Virus record (IMG/VR): IMGVR_UViG_3300046028_004529
Span: 1-25,680 of that record
DNA from: a virus
Reading direction: 5' to 3' (one strand)
DNA length: 25,680 nt
Shown: in pieces, positions 1-8,492 of the stretch
How positions within the stretch are numbered: the first letter of the stretch is position 1
Layout of the letters: every line of letters starts with the position of its first letter
Made by a program: the position numbers and the translations under genes
Notes under the pieces: generated by a model
Told to the model about the DNA's origin: nothing
Databases searched by the model: none
Seen by the model: only the letters and a program-made list of their open reading frames with translations

Positions 1-974
1 AATAATGTTAAGGTAATTTTTAATCTATCCGCGCCAGGCGCAAGATAGTTTGAACTACCAAACGCAGGATCTAATAAACTTGAATCATCATTATAAGTTA
101 CAGTAGATTCATCGTACCTATAGATCACAGATTTTTTATCCGCATATGGCGTATATTTTTGAGGAACAATTGATTGTTCCGCTACATTTATAAAGAATCC
201 ATTTTTATAGTAAATACCTGCAGATGCGTGTAATACGCCAGTAGTACTAGATGCTCTTCTTACAAATTGTAAATTAGCATTGGTATCGGTTATTCCAATA
301 TTTTCATTTAATCGTATACTTGTTGCGGATACAACTTCAATTACATACAAAGACGGTGTAACATCTCCGTTAACTGCAAATAATTCATCTCCTACTTTTA
401 TCGAGGCAGATGTAACTAATCCAGTAATTGTTTCCGAATATTCATCTATTGTTCCGGTAGTTGAAATAAATAAATCCGAAACTAATGTTTCTGTGCCAAC
501 AAAAATGTTAGATTTTACTTCGGCAGAATCTATATTAGAATAAAAATATAAAGTTTCCCCTGATAAAAATTCACCGGTTCCTTTTAGTGGTCTAAATACC
601 ACAGTAGGCGGATCACCTATCGTGGGACTATCGGCATTAAAAGTAAATTCAACTTTTCCATAAGTGTTTGATGTTGCACCTGTTACGTATTTCCCCAAAT
701 AATCAGTAATATTTGCAATGTTCAACCCTGTTAATTTAAGTGATTTATGTTTAACATTTGTTATTGTTATTGCACTCGGATCTTCTTTTGATGCTCTGGT
801 ACCATCTACAAAAATGTGACTGGCAAAAGATTTAATTTGATTCTGTATGATAGATTGAATTTGCGTTAATTCTCTAGACTGAACAGGTACGCCCGGCTTA
901 AAAAGAATCCTATAAAAATTCTTTGTACTGTCAAAATCGTCATAATAAGGGCTGGATGTTAAATTTACACTCAT
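1..974 (-). CDS. DUF4815-type virion structural protein (N-terminal part, cut by window edge)
   Basis: The minus-strand frame opens at ATG 974-972, preceded by a ribosome site AGGAAT, and stays open to base 1, giving about 324 residues of a longer protein. The N-terminus carries YYDDFDSTKNFYRILFKPG and the SRELTQIQSIIQ helix. Near the window edge it reads DPAFGSSNYLAPGADRLKI. Both blocks are hallmarks, from memory, of the DUF4815 structural proteins found next to baseplate genes in cyanophage-type T4-like phages. The gene follows the gp8-like gene by 16 bases in the same direction, where T4 itself has gp9 and gp10. I infer a peripheral baseplate or fibre-attachment protein. The exact role is not known to me. 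Confidence 0.8.
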   Translation of the reverse strand, partial: MSVNLTSSPYYDDFDSTKNFYRILFKPGVPVQSRELTQIQSIIQNQIKSFASHIFVDGTRASKEDPSAITITNVKHKSLKLTGLNIANITDYLGKYVTGATSNTYGKVEFTFNADSPTIGDPPTVVFRPLKGTGEFLSGETLYFYSNIDSAEVKSNIFVGTETLVSDLFISTTGTIDEYSETITGLVTSASIKVGDELFAVNGDVTPSLYVIEVVSATSIRLNENIGITDTNANLQFVRRASSTTGVLHASAGIYYKNGFFINVAEQSIVPQKYTPYADKKSVIYRYDESTVTYNDDSSLLDPAFGSSNYLAPGADRLKITLTL

Positions 975-990
975 TTTTTTATTCCTAGAA

Positions 991-2295
991 TTAAAATTCT
1001 ATAACTATGTGAATATTCTCTGCTTGATCAGATTGTCTTGTTATTTTACTACGATTTTCAACATATAAAAATTTGCCAGTATTCAACACCACTTCGGGGG
1101 ATGACTTACCTATAATCTGAGCTGTTGTTAATGAAGTATTGCCTGATATACTTTCACCTACTGAAAATATAAGATTTCCAAATTTTAAATTTTCAGGGGC
1201 AATATATCTAATATATGTATTATCACCAATAATATTTGAACTTACAACTAATGCATTAGCGTTAGTTGTGTTGCCTATTATAATTTCGTCTAGAGTAAAA
1301 TTACTAGATGCATTTGCTAAAATTAAAGTGCTGGTGCAGTCTAATGTTATTTCTGTAGCAATATTGCCGGTTGTATTTGATACGGGGTCTTTAACTATTG
1401 CAATTCTTCTGTAATCATTAACAACTGGAAAATCACCGCCACCTTCTGCATAATCCAATCTACTATTTATCATGACATATTTTGCGCCTAACTCATATAA
1501 TGGGTCAGATCCATGTCCGTTTACGGGACTTATAACCGCATAGGCCGCAGCATTTACACCATTTGACCCATTTCTATCAATCGAAACATTTGCAAAAGTA
1601 TAATTTCTTCCAGTGTATGCTGGGTTAATAGTCATACTTGTTAAACTACCTGAACTATTTATGGATATGTTTGACACAATAGCTTGCGCACCTGTTCCAA
1701 AAATATTCGAAGTCACATTAGAAGCATACCCGACACCTTGATTTGTAATTACGATACTATCAATTGTACCTGGCACTGCAGTACTAACCACATCATCATT
1801 TACATTTATTGCCATGTAATTAGTGGTTAAAAACTTTAACAAATCTGCATCCGTTAAAGAATACATGTATTTCCATCTGTATCCATCGGCTGTTTGTACT
1901 ATGGATGTTGATTTGCCGGAAGGTTTTGCTGTGGATATAGAGCCAAAGTTATTGGATATACACTTGTATACGTTATATTCGGGCAATGTTAAAACACAGA
2001 AATTAGTCGAATAAAGATTTGCTTGAGTATGATCATATTGAGTATAAACTACGCCAGAAGCATAATCAGTCCTCTTGATTACTTGTTTTATACTAGATAA
2101 TACAATTCTTTTTGCAGCAATCGCATCTGCCCAATATACAAAATCTTGATTTGTTAAATTTACAGGTGAAGGTGCGGTTGGTTCGGTTAGCCATTGTTGA
2201 GGACGACCTATAACCAAATAGTAATTATTTTGATAACTACTTATAAAGTTTGACGCATTTTGAATGCTAAAATTGTTTGTAACAATCTGTGCCAT
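991..2295 (-). CDS. gp8: Baseplate wedge subunit, gp8-like
   Basis: The protein has 434 residues (T4 gp8 has 334). The N-terminal third carries YYLVIGRPQQW, then a WADAIAAKRI helix, VYTQYDHTQ and ADGYRWKYMYSLTDAD. This block is shared by gp8-type wedge proteins of aquatic T4-like phages, as I recall them. The rest is beta-rich, with Asn, Ser and Ile repeats typical of virion proteins. In T4, gp8 joins gp7, gp10, gp53, gp6 and gp25 in the baseplate wedge. The order gp6, gp7-like, this gene matches T4's 6-7-8. The start ATG lies about 22 bases after a late-promoter-like motif. The family call rests on synteny plus recalled motifs. Confidence 0.7.
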   Translation of the reverse strand: MAQIVTNNFSIQNASNFISSYQNNYYLVIGRPQQWLTEPTAPSPVNLTNQDFVYWADAIAAKRIVLSSIKQVIKRTDYASGVVYTQYDHTQANLYSTNFCVLTLPEYNVYKCISNNFGSISTAKPSGKSTSIVQTADGYRWKYMYSLTDADLLKFLTTNYMAINVNDDVVSTAVPGTIDSIVITNQGVGYASNVTSNIFGTGAQAIVSNISINSSGSLTSMTINPAYTGRNYTFANVSIDRNGSNGVNAAAYAVISPVNGHGSDPLYELGAKYVMINSRLDYAEGGGDFPVVNDYRRIAIVKDPVSNTTGNIATEITLDCTSTLILANASSNFTLDEIIIGNTTNANALVVSSNIIGDNTYIRYIAPENLKFGNLIFSVGESISGNTSLTTAQIIGKSSPEVVLNTGKFLYVENRSKITRQSDQAENIHIVIEF

Positions 2296-2317
2296 TAATA
2301 TTTCCCATTTATTTTAT

Positions 2318-2326
2318 TATTTATTA
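2318..2326 (-). promoter_or_regulatory. Late-promoter-like TAATAAATA at the gp7-like stop codon
   Basis: On the minus strand the gp7-like stop codon runs straight into TAATAAATA. This contains the ATAAATA core of T4-type late promoters and lies about 22 bases before the gp8-like ATG. The same string, CTGTAATAAATAA, recurs at the gp5 stop codon, and TAATAAATA recurs at the phoH stop. It could be an internal late promoter for gp8-like and downstream genes, or only a tandem stop signal in AT-rich DNA. Confidence 0.4.
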
Positions 2327-4099
2327 CAGATAACCAAATATTACAAAGACCTGATCTGTAGTTAGTGACAGATTTGCAACCCTGCTATTCGTATATCTAG
2401 AAGACGATGCGTTGAAAATTGCTAAATTGGAATCTGCAGTTAACCCATAATAGTCCCATACCTCCGCCTGTATGTTTGCTTCGGCATTGGCCGATATATC
2501 TCTATTAATATCAATCTCACCAAATACTGCCATTCCTGCAGGATGTATAAGATCATTTGTTGCAGGTTTCCAATCTGTTATGGATATATCACTCTTTACC
2601 ACATATGAATATGGTTGGTATAATATCTTTGTTCTATCTTCACTATTAACTGCAGGCCCTTGAATGTAGTTTAGTTCTGATAATTTTCCTTGACTGTTTA
2701 CCCAATATCCTTCAGACCTTTTTAAAACATCAACATTTGCAAATAATACTGCAGGTTGCGTATAACTTAAAGTAGATACTAATTCTGTCCTTACATTTGA
2801 TGCAATATTTGATAGATAGTAATTAAAAATAAATCTCTTACTATCCAATACTGAAGATACCGTTATTTGCTGTTGGGGTACTCCGGGATAAGCAGCAAAA
2901 GAAATATTTGCATAATTTCCTTTTGTTAATCCATGTGCTACATTTGAAACATATTGCCCTATGTTACTAAGTAGAATAACATTTCCTGTTAAACTTAAAG
3001 TAGGGGCAGGGGTAAAAATTGGCGCAATTACACCGTTTGCAGAAACAACTGAAGAACTGGTTGCCCCATATAAACTGGAATTTACAATCCTTACATTTTT
3101 TATTTTGCCGGTAGTATCAACATCTTTTATTCGTAAAACAGATCCACCGTATGCGTTAATTAATGTATCCGCTCGATATCCTGCAGCGCCATCTATAACG
3201 TCAATCTTAATTAACTGCAAATCTATTTCTGCGGAAACAGATAAACTAGTATTTGCAGTTAATTTTTTCGTAGCTGTTATATTTTCTTGAATAAAATTAC
3301 CTTGGATATTTTCCAAATATAACTCATATACTTCAATATTGTTATCTACAAATTTTAATACATTGTTAACAACCGCAGTTGCACCAGATTTTTTACCTGT
3401 TATTTTGGTGTTTATAAAATTAAAAGGATTATCGCTGAATGATGTAGGTATCACCTTTATAGTGTAATCACTTTTCCATTGTCCGTCAGAAGTTTTTAAT
3501 ATAACTGTATCGGGATAGAAAAATTCCGCAGAAGAATTAAACATTATACGGAAAAGCAATTTGTATGCTTCTTCTGTGCCTTTTGTTTTGTATATGTCTC
3601 TAAAATGACGTATAAAAGATCTTTTATCCGTAACAATATTTCTAGGTATATCGTTTCCGTAGCTTTTAAAGAAAGACTCAATTAACTCATCGATGGTGGT
3701 TTCACTATCACCATATTGTTTTGAGTTTTGTAAAATTTCTTGAGGATATTTGTCCTGCTCTAAAAATTTATAATATGCTTCTATAAATTTAACAAATGTA
3801 GATGTACTATCTGCTCTAAGAAATTTTACGGTTTGATTTGATAGCGATACTAAAACTGCAGTACTTACTTCAAGCTGGGTACTTGATAAAATCTTTACAA
3901 CATAAACAGTATTTGTGATAGCAGGATGTTGTAATTTGTCGCCTGCTATAATATCCGTGGTATCATTGACAGTAACTTTTTTTGAAGATGCTGTTGTAGT
4001 TACTTGGCGAATAATTTGAGTATTTAACTCCCCTGCTCGAATAAATTCGGGCAGTTGAGATTCAAAAATTCTAGATAATTTTTCTCTTATTCTGCTCAT
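2324..4099 (-). CDS. gp7: Baseplate wedge protein, gp7 positional counterpart
   Basis: The protein has 591 residues, much shorter than T4 gp7 (about 1030). It opens with a short helix (SRIFESQLPEFIR) and a small inserted beta region (about 30-95). A conserved helical block follows: FVKFIEAYYKFLEQ at 102-115, then HFRDIYKTKGTEEAYKLLFR at 165-184. This block is typical of the large baseplate-associated proteins found between gp6 and gp8 in cyanophage-like myoviruses. The remainder is beta-rich. The start overlaps the gp6 stop by four bases (ATGA), which implies translational coupling. The gp7 label is mainly positional; 'baseplate structural protein' is the safer description. Confidence 0.6.
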   Translation of the reverse strand: MSRIREKLSRIFESQLPEFIRAGELNTQIIRQVTTTASSKKVTVNDTTDIIAGDKLQHPAITNTVYVVKILSSTQLEVSTAVLVSLSNQTVKFLRADSTSTFVKFIEAYYKFLEQDKYPQEILQNSKQYGDSETTIDELIESFFKSYGNDIPRNIVTDKRSFIRHFRDIYKTKGTEEAYKLLFRIMFNSSAEFFYPDTVILKTSDGQWKSDYTIKVIPTSFSDNPFNFINTKITGKKSGATAVVNNVLKFVDNNIEVYELYLENIQGNFIQENITATKKLTANTSLSVSAEIDLQLIKIDVIDGAAGYRADTLINAYGGSVLRIKDVDTTGKIKNVRIVNSSLYGATSSSVVSANGVIAPIFTPAPTLSLTGNVILLSNIGQYVSNVAHGLTKGNYANISFAAYPGVPQQQITVSSVLDSKRFIFNYYLSNIASNVRTELVSTLSYTQPAVLFANVDVLKRSEGYWVNSQGKLSELNYIQGPAVNSEDRTKILYQPYSYVVKSDISITDWKPATNDLIHPAGMAVFGEIDINRDISANAEANIQAEVWDYYGLTADSNLAIFNASSSRYTNSRVANLSLTTDQVFVIFGYL

Positions 4100-5964
4100 A
4101 CTGCAATTACATTAACTGTAAGCCCTGAAAATCTATTTGATGCAACACTCAAAGTACTATCGTCTAATAAAATAATTTGATTTTTACTAACAGTCACATC
4201 AAGATATTCATCTTGAACAGTTGCGGTAATTCTAATATCTTTTACGTCTTCGGGGTACCCAATAAAATTTAAATTATTAATTGCAATTTCGCCTGTGCCA
4301 TAATCAACAGTACCGTAAGAATCTTCAACTAAAGCATTCGTTTGTGCGTTAATTATTCTTAATGTGCCTTTCCCTTTATTGTTAGGGACGGAATCGTTAG
4401 GAATATCTCTTATTGAAACTAATAGAGGGCTGTTGGTTTTGTATATTATAAAATTGGTTGAAGATACACTTCCAGGAACTATGCCGTTTTTAAACATTAT
4501 AGCGTCATCGTTTAGGTAAATATTTAATAAGCTATTTAAAATTGGTTTAATTCTTTTCTGCAATTTTACTGTCATTAAATTACCGACAATATAATCTCCG
4601 ATGTCGTCGATATTTTTTGACAATTTTGAGAACACAAAATCGTTATCAAATTGTTGTAAATACGTACTAAAGTAATTTTGAACTTCTGAAATAACTAAGT
4701 TTTGTATATTTGAAGATGTTAATGCAGTTTTTGTGCTCTGATATTTTACATTTATCGATAAATTTATATAGAAATAATCAGGCACAACAAACTCAGGCAT
4801 TATAGACATCACTGATTTATTTTGAAGCACCACTGTCTTAATGTCATTTTTTGTGCTTTCTGTAATTTCATATCCATCATATGGGTTTAACGAAATCATA
4901 ACCTTGCCGTATTTAGGAGGATCGTTTTCTTCACCTCCCCAAACAGATACTGATTGAATTAGCGGATAATTCTTTTCAATTAGTGCTTTGTAATCTGCGC
5001 TGCTAACTGCTCTATTAGATGAAGATGCAAATTTAGGAGCTCTAAATTTTATACTGTTTATATCTTCTTTGGCAAGCCCGCCTCTAGAATTAGAATTAGC
5101 CACTATTGTGCCGGGCACAGTTCCGCCGCCGATAGTTGCACCGCAACTAAATTGTTGGGATAAGGTACCTGCAACATTACCAATCTCACCATTGGTAATT
5201 AAGTAATTTATAATGATTAAATTATTTCTAGATAATTTTTTACCTAAAACGCCATCTCCAAAATAAATTTGATACATACCCATTGAATTTTCTTCAAGGA
5301 AGAATACTGTTGACTCTCCGTCTAAATCTAAAGTATCTTCGGCTAATCTGTATACTGTTTGTGTCGTATCTGTTGTAGAATTTTGCACTACAACATACAA
5401 GGTAGATGTATCTAAATTTTCATTTGGAATTACATATTTTTCAGCTGGGCCTGGAGTGTCAGCTACAAAGTTATATTGTAGTGGTATACCTTCTACTAAC
5501 TGAATATCACTGAAGGTGTAAACACCGCTAACCGGCTGTATTGTTTTCGCTTCTAAGTTAACAAATGTTAAGTTTGTATCATTAATTGTCGTAGTGAAGG
5601 GCGTATATTTTTCTAATGTTAAGAAATTAGGAAGAGTTGTAAACCCTGAGACGCTAAAGGTTACATCTGCACGAGCTCCTCTAGCAGATACTGGAGTATA
5701 TCCTAAATGTTTAGCAAGTGAAACTGCAGAACTACGCTTTACCGCAGAATCTAAGAACATATCATTAATAACCATACTTGCAAGATAAGCATTGTAATGA
5801 GTATTATATGACAGCATATCTAGTAGAATTGATATACCAGATCCCTCAAAATCAAAGTCGGTAAAATATGGCGAACCATCGTCATCTGTATAATTTTTAA
5901 GGTAATCTTTTAGATTAGATTTTATAGTATCAAAATCTAATTCCGCTATTCTTAAATTTGCCAT
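4096..5964 (-). CDS. gp6: Baseplate wedge subunit gp6
   Basis: The protein has 622 residues (T4 gp6 has 660). The N-terminus reads LDFDTIKSNLKDYLKN, then FEGSGISILLDMLSYNTHYNAY and DSAVKRSSAVSLAKHLGYTP. These form the conserved N-terminal helical region of the gp6 and gpJ-like baseplate family. A second block near residues 295-335 (FRAPKFASSSNRAVSSADYKAL) is the usual gpJ-like motif. In T4, gp6 forms the inner ring that holds the wedges together around the hub. The gene follows gp25 with a one-base stop/start overlap (TAATG) and overlaps the gp7-like gene by four bases, so the three are probably translated in a coupled way. Confidence 0.9.
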   Translation of the reverse strand: MANLRIAELDFDTIKSNLKDYLKNYTDDDGSPYFTDFDFEGSGISILLDMLSYNTHYNAYLASMVINDMFLDSAVKRSSAVSLAKHLGYTPVSARGARADVTFSVSGFTTLPNFLTLEKYTPFTTTINDTNLTFVNLEAKTIQPVSGVYTFSDIQLVEGIPLQYNFVADTPGPAEKYVIPNENLDTSTLYVVVQNSTTDTTQTVYRLAEDTLDLDGESTVFFLEENSMGMYQIYFGDGVLGKKLSRNNLIIINYLITNGEIGNVAGTLSQQFSCGATIGGGTVPGTIVANSNSRGGLAKEDINSIKFRAPKFASSSNRAVSSADYKALIEKNYPLIQSVSVWGGEENDPPKYGKVMISLNPYDGYEITESTKNDIKTVVLQNKSVMSIMPEFVVPDYFYINLSINVKYQSTKTALTSSNIQNLVISEVQNYFSTYLQQFDNDFVFSKLSKNIDDIGDYIVGNLMTVKLQKRIKPILNSLLNIYLNDDAIMFKNGIVPGSVSSTNFIIYKTNSPLLVSIRDIPNDSVPNNKGKGTLRIINAQTNALVEDSYGTVDYGTGEIAINNLNFIGYPEDVKDIRITATVQDEYLDVTVSKNQIILLDDSTLSVASNRFSGLTVNVIAV

Positions 5965-6365
5965 TATCTTACTCTATTAATTGTTGTTGTTACTGTTACC
6001 GGCAAAGCTACATTATTAAGCACAAATATTACTTCTATATCTATTGCGTTAGCATCTGTTCTATCATCAATTCGTACATCTATTATATTTGCCCTTGGTT
6101 CAAACTTTTCTATCACATTTCTAACAGATCTTTCGATAGCAACTAATGTAGACGGCCCGTTATTTTCAAACATCAAAGATGATACTTGGCATCCAATTTC
6201 AGGGTGAAATGGTCTTTCATAATTTTTAGTCAATATAAGATTTTGTATAGACGCCTTCACCGCATCCACATTTTTTCTAGTAAGTATATCCTTAGTATAT
6301 GGGTGAGGGGAGAACATCAGATTGATATCTGTGTAGCGTCTTACGTTTCTGTATGTAGTATCCAT
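5964..6365 (-). CDS. gp25: Baseplate wedge subunit gp25
   Basis: The protein has 133 residues, the normal length for gp25 (T4: 132). It shows the family features: INLMFSPHPYTKDILTRKN near the N-terminus, RPFHPEIGCQV at about 51-61, and the invariant FEPR motif at 88-91. Despite its Pfam name (GPW/gp25 'lysozyme'), the family is a structural wedge protein that links gp6 and gp53 to the sheath initiator. It is also conserved in type VI secretion (TssE). The gene sits between gp5 and gp6 as in many aquatic T4-like phages. Confidence 0.93.
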   Translation of the reverse strand: MDTTYRNVRRYTDINLMFSPHPYTKDILTRKNVDAVKASIQNLILTKNYERPFHPEIGCQVSSLMFENNGPSTLVAIERSVRNVIEKFEPRANIIDVRIDDRTDANAIDIEVIFVLNNVALPVTVTTTINRVR

Positions 6366-6403
6366 TTTTATATTTATTATATTTTGTTGCTAGATGAAGG
6401 AAA

Positions 6404-6428
6404 TAATAAATAACATCTTTATTTATTA
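6404..6428 (-). other. Perfect 10-bp A/T hairpin over the gp5 stop codon, with late-promoter-like core
   Basis: On the minus strand TAATAAATAA, loop AGATG, TTATTTATTA form a perfect 10-bp inverted repeat. Its first three bases are the gp5 stop codon, and it is followed by TTT. The arm includes the ATAAATA core of T4-type late promoters, 55 bases before gp25. It could be a weak terminator or mRNA-end stabiliser, or a late promoter whose symmetry is chance in AT-rich DNA. A second ATAAATA core at 6371-6377 lies only five bases from the gp25 ATG, too close for an ordinary leader. Confidence 0.45.
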
Positions 6429-8486
6429 CAGCAATTTAACAAATGCATTTGGCCGGCCCGGTGAAGCAGTGCTGTGATTTGCTAAAGTTCCAAAAGGCAT
6501 TTGAGATTTTGACCCATTTTGTGCAGATGCTAGATGAATCCATGCAATAGTTCCAGATGGTCTAGATGCATATTCTAATAATACTTGTTTATACGGAGTA
6601 TTATTCTTTATCCATTCTGCAATCTCATAATAATCAGAATATGAATGTCCCCTAAATTGTAAATCTACTGCTTGACCATAATTATGATCTGATTTAGAAT
6701 TGCCCGCTCTGAATCCGCTGGTAATTACCATATCTGGATATTTGTCTTTAATTGGATCCAACGCATTTACTGCTAAGTATTTTAAATTACTTACAATTTG
6801 TGCGCTTGTTAACCCATTTTGCGGCCGAACTCCAGCAGATGTAGCAGATGTATTTGTAGATACATCTTTTAGGTAAAAATATTTTGATAATTTTAAAGTT
6901 CCTGGTAATTCGTCATATTTGTCAAATTCTGAGGAATCAACAGGTGTGCCTTTAACAGGGCTTCCTTGTGCTGTATCTACCTGGGATCCTGATAATGAGT
7001 TAATAGAAGAAGTAACTTCCCCAGATTGTAATCGCTTTTGTGCCAAATCAGCAGCTTCGCTTTCCAATCCGTCTCCCAGGAAAATACTTTCTGGAGCATC
7101 TGGTCTTGTTAGTTTAGACTTATTTGTACCGCCAATAACAACTTTTGATTCGGGTGGAGGATAAGCTGTTAATTTTGTAGCAGCAATAGAGATTGCCCCC
7201 ATTTTCGTTTTAACTGTGGCAGCATCTAATAGTAATTCTAAACCACCTTTAATACTTGCTTTAGATGATGAACCAGATTGCAGTGCCACATCTTTACTAG
7301 CTTTAGCAACAAAAGACCCACTCTTAGCATTCATAGTAATACTACTACCTTGAATATTTACAGGACCGTCGCTTACTATTTCTAAACTAGACTTGCCTGA
7401 AACTTTTATATCTTCAGCAACAACCTGCACTGTTTTTGCAGATTGAACTAACGTTGATCCGTGTCCAGTTACATTTACATTCCCATTAACTTCTATATCT
7501 GCATCGTTTTGTAAAAGAACTTTTGTCGCACCGCCCACAGTTAAACTGTATGCGCCTTTTACATAAACATACCCGTTTTGATCGTTTATTTCGTAATTGT
7601 CGCCTATTACCTTTTTAACCATTGTGCCGTTTATATCTACCTCAATGTAGGCGCCGGATTTATGATATATGTGTATTCTTTCAGCATTTGGACTAGAGTC
7701 CAATTCTATTACATGGCCTGCTTCAGTTTCAATTACTTGATTATATGGATATAGTGCATTATATGGAGGATCGGGTTCGCTCCAGTTGATACCTGCCGAG
7801 GCAGTTGGTATATCTGTTTTTCTGTGATAATTCTTTGTTTTAAAATACTTATGCGATTTATCCTCTGTTGCTAATTTATTAGTATCAGGTAATCCGGCAT
7901 AATCAATCTTAGGATATACTTTGTTTGGATCACTAAATGCTTTTTTTGCGGAAAACGTCGGATCGTTTAAGGGACCTGAAGGAACCTGTGTTGCATTTGA
8001 GGGATGAGGTAACACTGCTGGAATATCTGAATCTCTTGGCAAAGTTGATTCCGTGGTACTTCCTAATTTAATTGGGTTGCCGTAATCATCATTTACTACT
8101 ATTCCAGTTGAAGTTGTTAAAACATTACCTGCTTTAACTTCTTCATTTGCTAATACTTTTGCGATAGTCGAATCTTTTTCAGGTTTTCCTGTAAAGGTTC
8201 CTATCATAATAGGTTGTTGTTTTTCTTCCCCATCTAAAAACCAACCAATTACCCAAGTGCCTTCAACCGGTCCCGTTGGAGTTATTCCCACACCTGATGT
8301 ACTTGCTGAAGTAATGGGTGTCATTGGAATCGCCCATGGTAAATCCTTTGTAGGCAATAACTCTACATCGTCAGGATGATATCCAAATATTCTAACCTTG
8401 CATCTACCCAATTTTTCAGGGTCTTTTCTATCTTCAACTACCCCAACCCACCAGCTAAAATTTTGTGTTCCGTAAAATGTGTTCAT
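6426..8486 (-). CDS. gp5: Baseplate hub spike gp5 with C-terminal M15-type peptidase domain
   Basis: The protein has 686 residues in three parts. Residues 10-105 form the gp5/VgrG OB-fold (WWVGVVEDRKDPEKLGRCKVRIFGYH, split here as WWVGVVEDRKDPEKLGR then CKVRIFGYH). Residues about 260-450 are short V/I-rich repeats (NVNVTG, VQVVAED, VNIQGSS) that predict the trimeric beta-helix of the needle. Residues about 535-686 match M15A-type peptidases: SGFR, then SDHNYGQAVD (H601, D608), a Glu at 638 and WIH (H651), the usual zinc and catalytic positions. T4 gp5 instead has a T4-lysozyme domain between the OB-fold and the helix. I infer that this phage cuts peptide cross-links during entry. The gp27-like hub partner is directly upstream. 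Confidence 0.9.
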   Translation of the reverse strand: MNTFYGTQNFSWWVGVVEDRKDPEKLGRCKVRIFGYHPDDVELLPTKDLPWAIPMTPITSASTSGVGITPTGPVEGTWVIGWFLDGEEKQQPIMIGTFTGKPEKDSTIAKVLANEEVKAGNVLTTSTGIVVNDDYGNPIKLGSTTESTLPRDSDIPAVLPHPSNATQVPSGPLNDPTFSAKKAFSDPNKVYPKIDYAGLPDTNKLATEDKSHKYFKTKNYHRKTDIPTASAGINWSEPDPPYNALYPYNQVIETEAGHVIELDSSPNAERIHIYHKSGAYIEVDINGTMVKKVIGDNYEINDQNGYVYVKGAYSLTVGGATKVLLQNDADIEVNGNVNVTGHGSTLVQSAKTVQVVAEDIKVSGKSSLEIVSDGPVNIQGSSITMNAKSGSFVAKASKDVALQSGSSSKASIKGGLELLLDAATVKTKMGAISIAATKLTAYPPPESKVVIGGTNKSKLTRPDAPESIFLGDGLESEAADLAQKRLQSGEVTSSINSLSGSQVDTAQGSPVKGTPVDSSEFDKYDELPGTLKLSKYFYLKDVSTNTSATSAGVRPQNGLTSAQIVSNLKYLAVNALDPIKDKYPDMVITSGFRAGNSKSDHNYGQAVDLQFRGHSYSDYYEIAEWIKNNTPYKQVLLEYASRPSGTIAWIHLASAQNGSKSQMPFGTLANHSTASPGRPNAFVKLL

Positions 8487-8492
8487 GTTATG

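Noticed and set aside
6371-6377. ATAAATA five bases before gp25 as a late promoter
   Set aside because: The start point would fall at or beyond the ATG, leaving no room for a ribosome site. Chance in AT-rich DNA is more likely.
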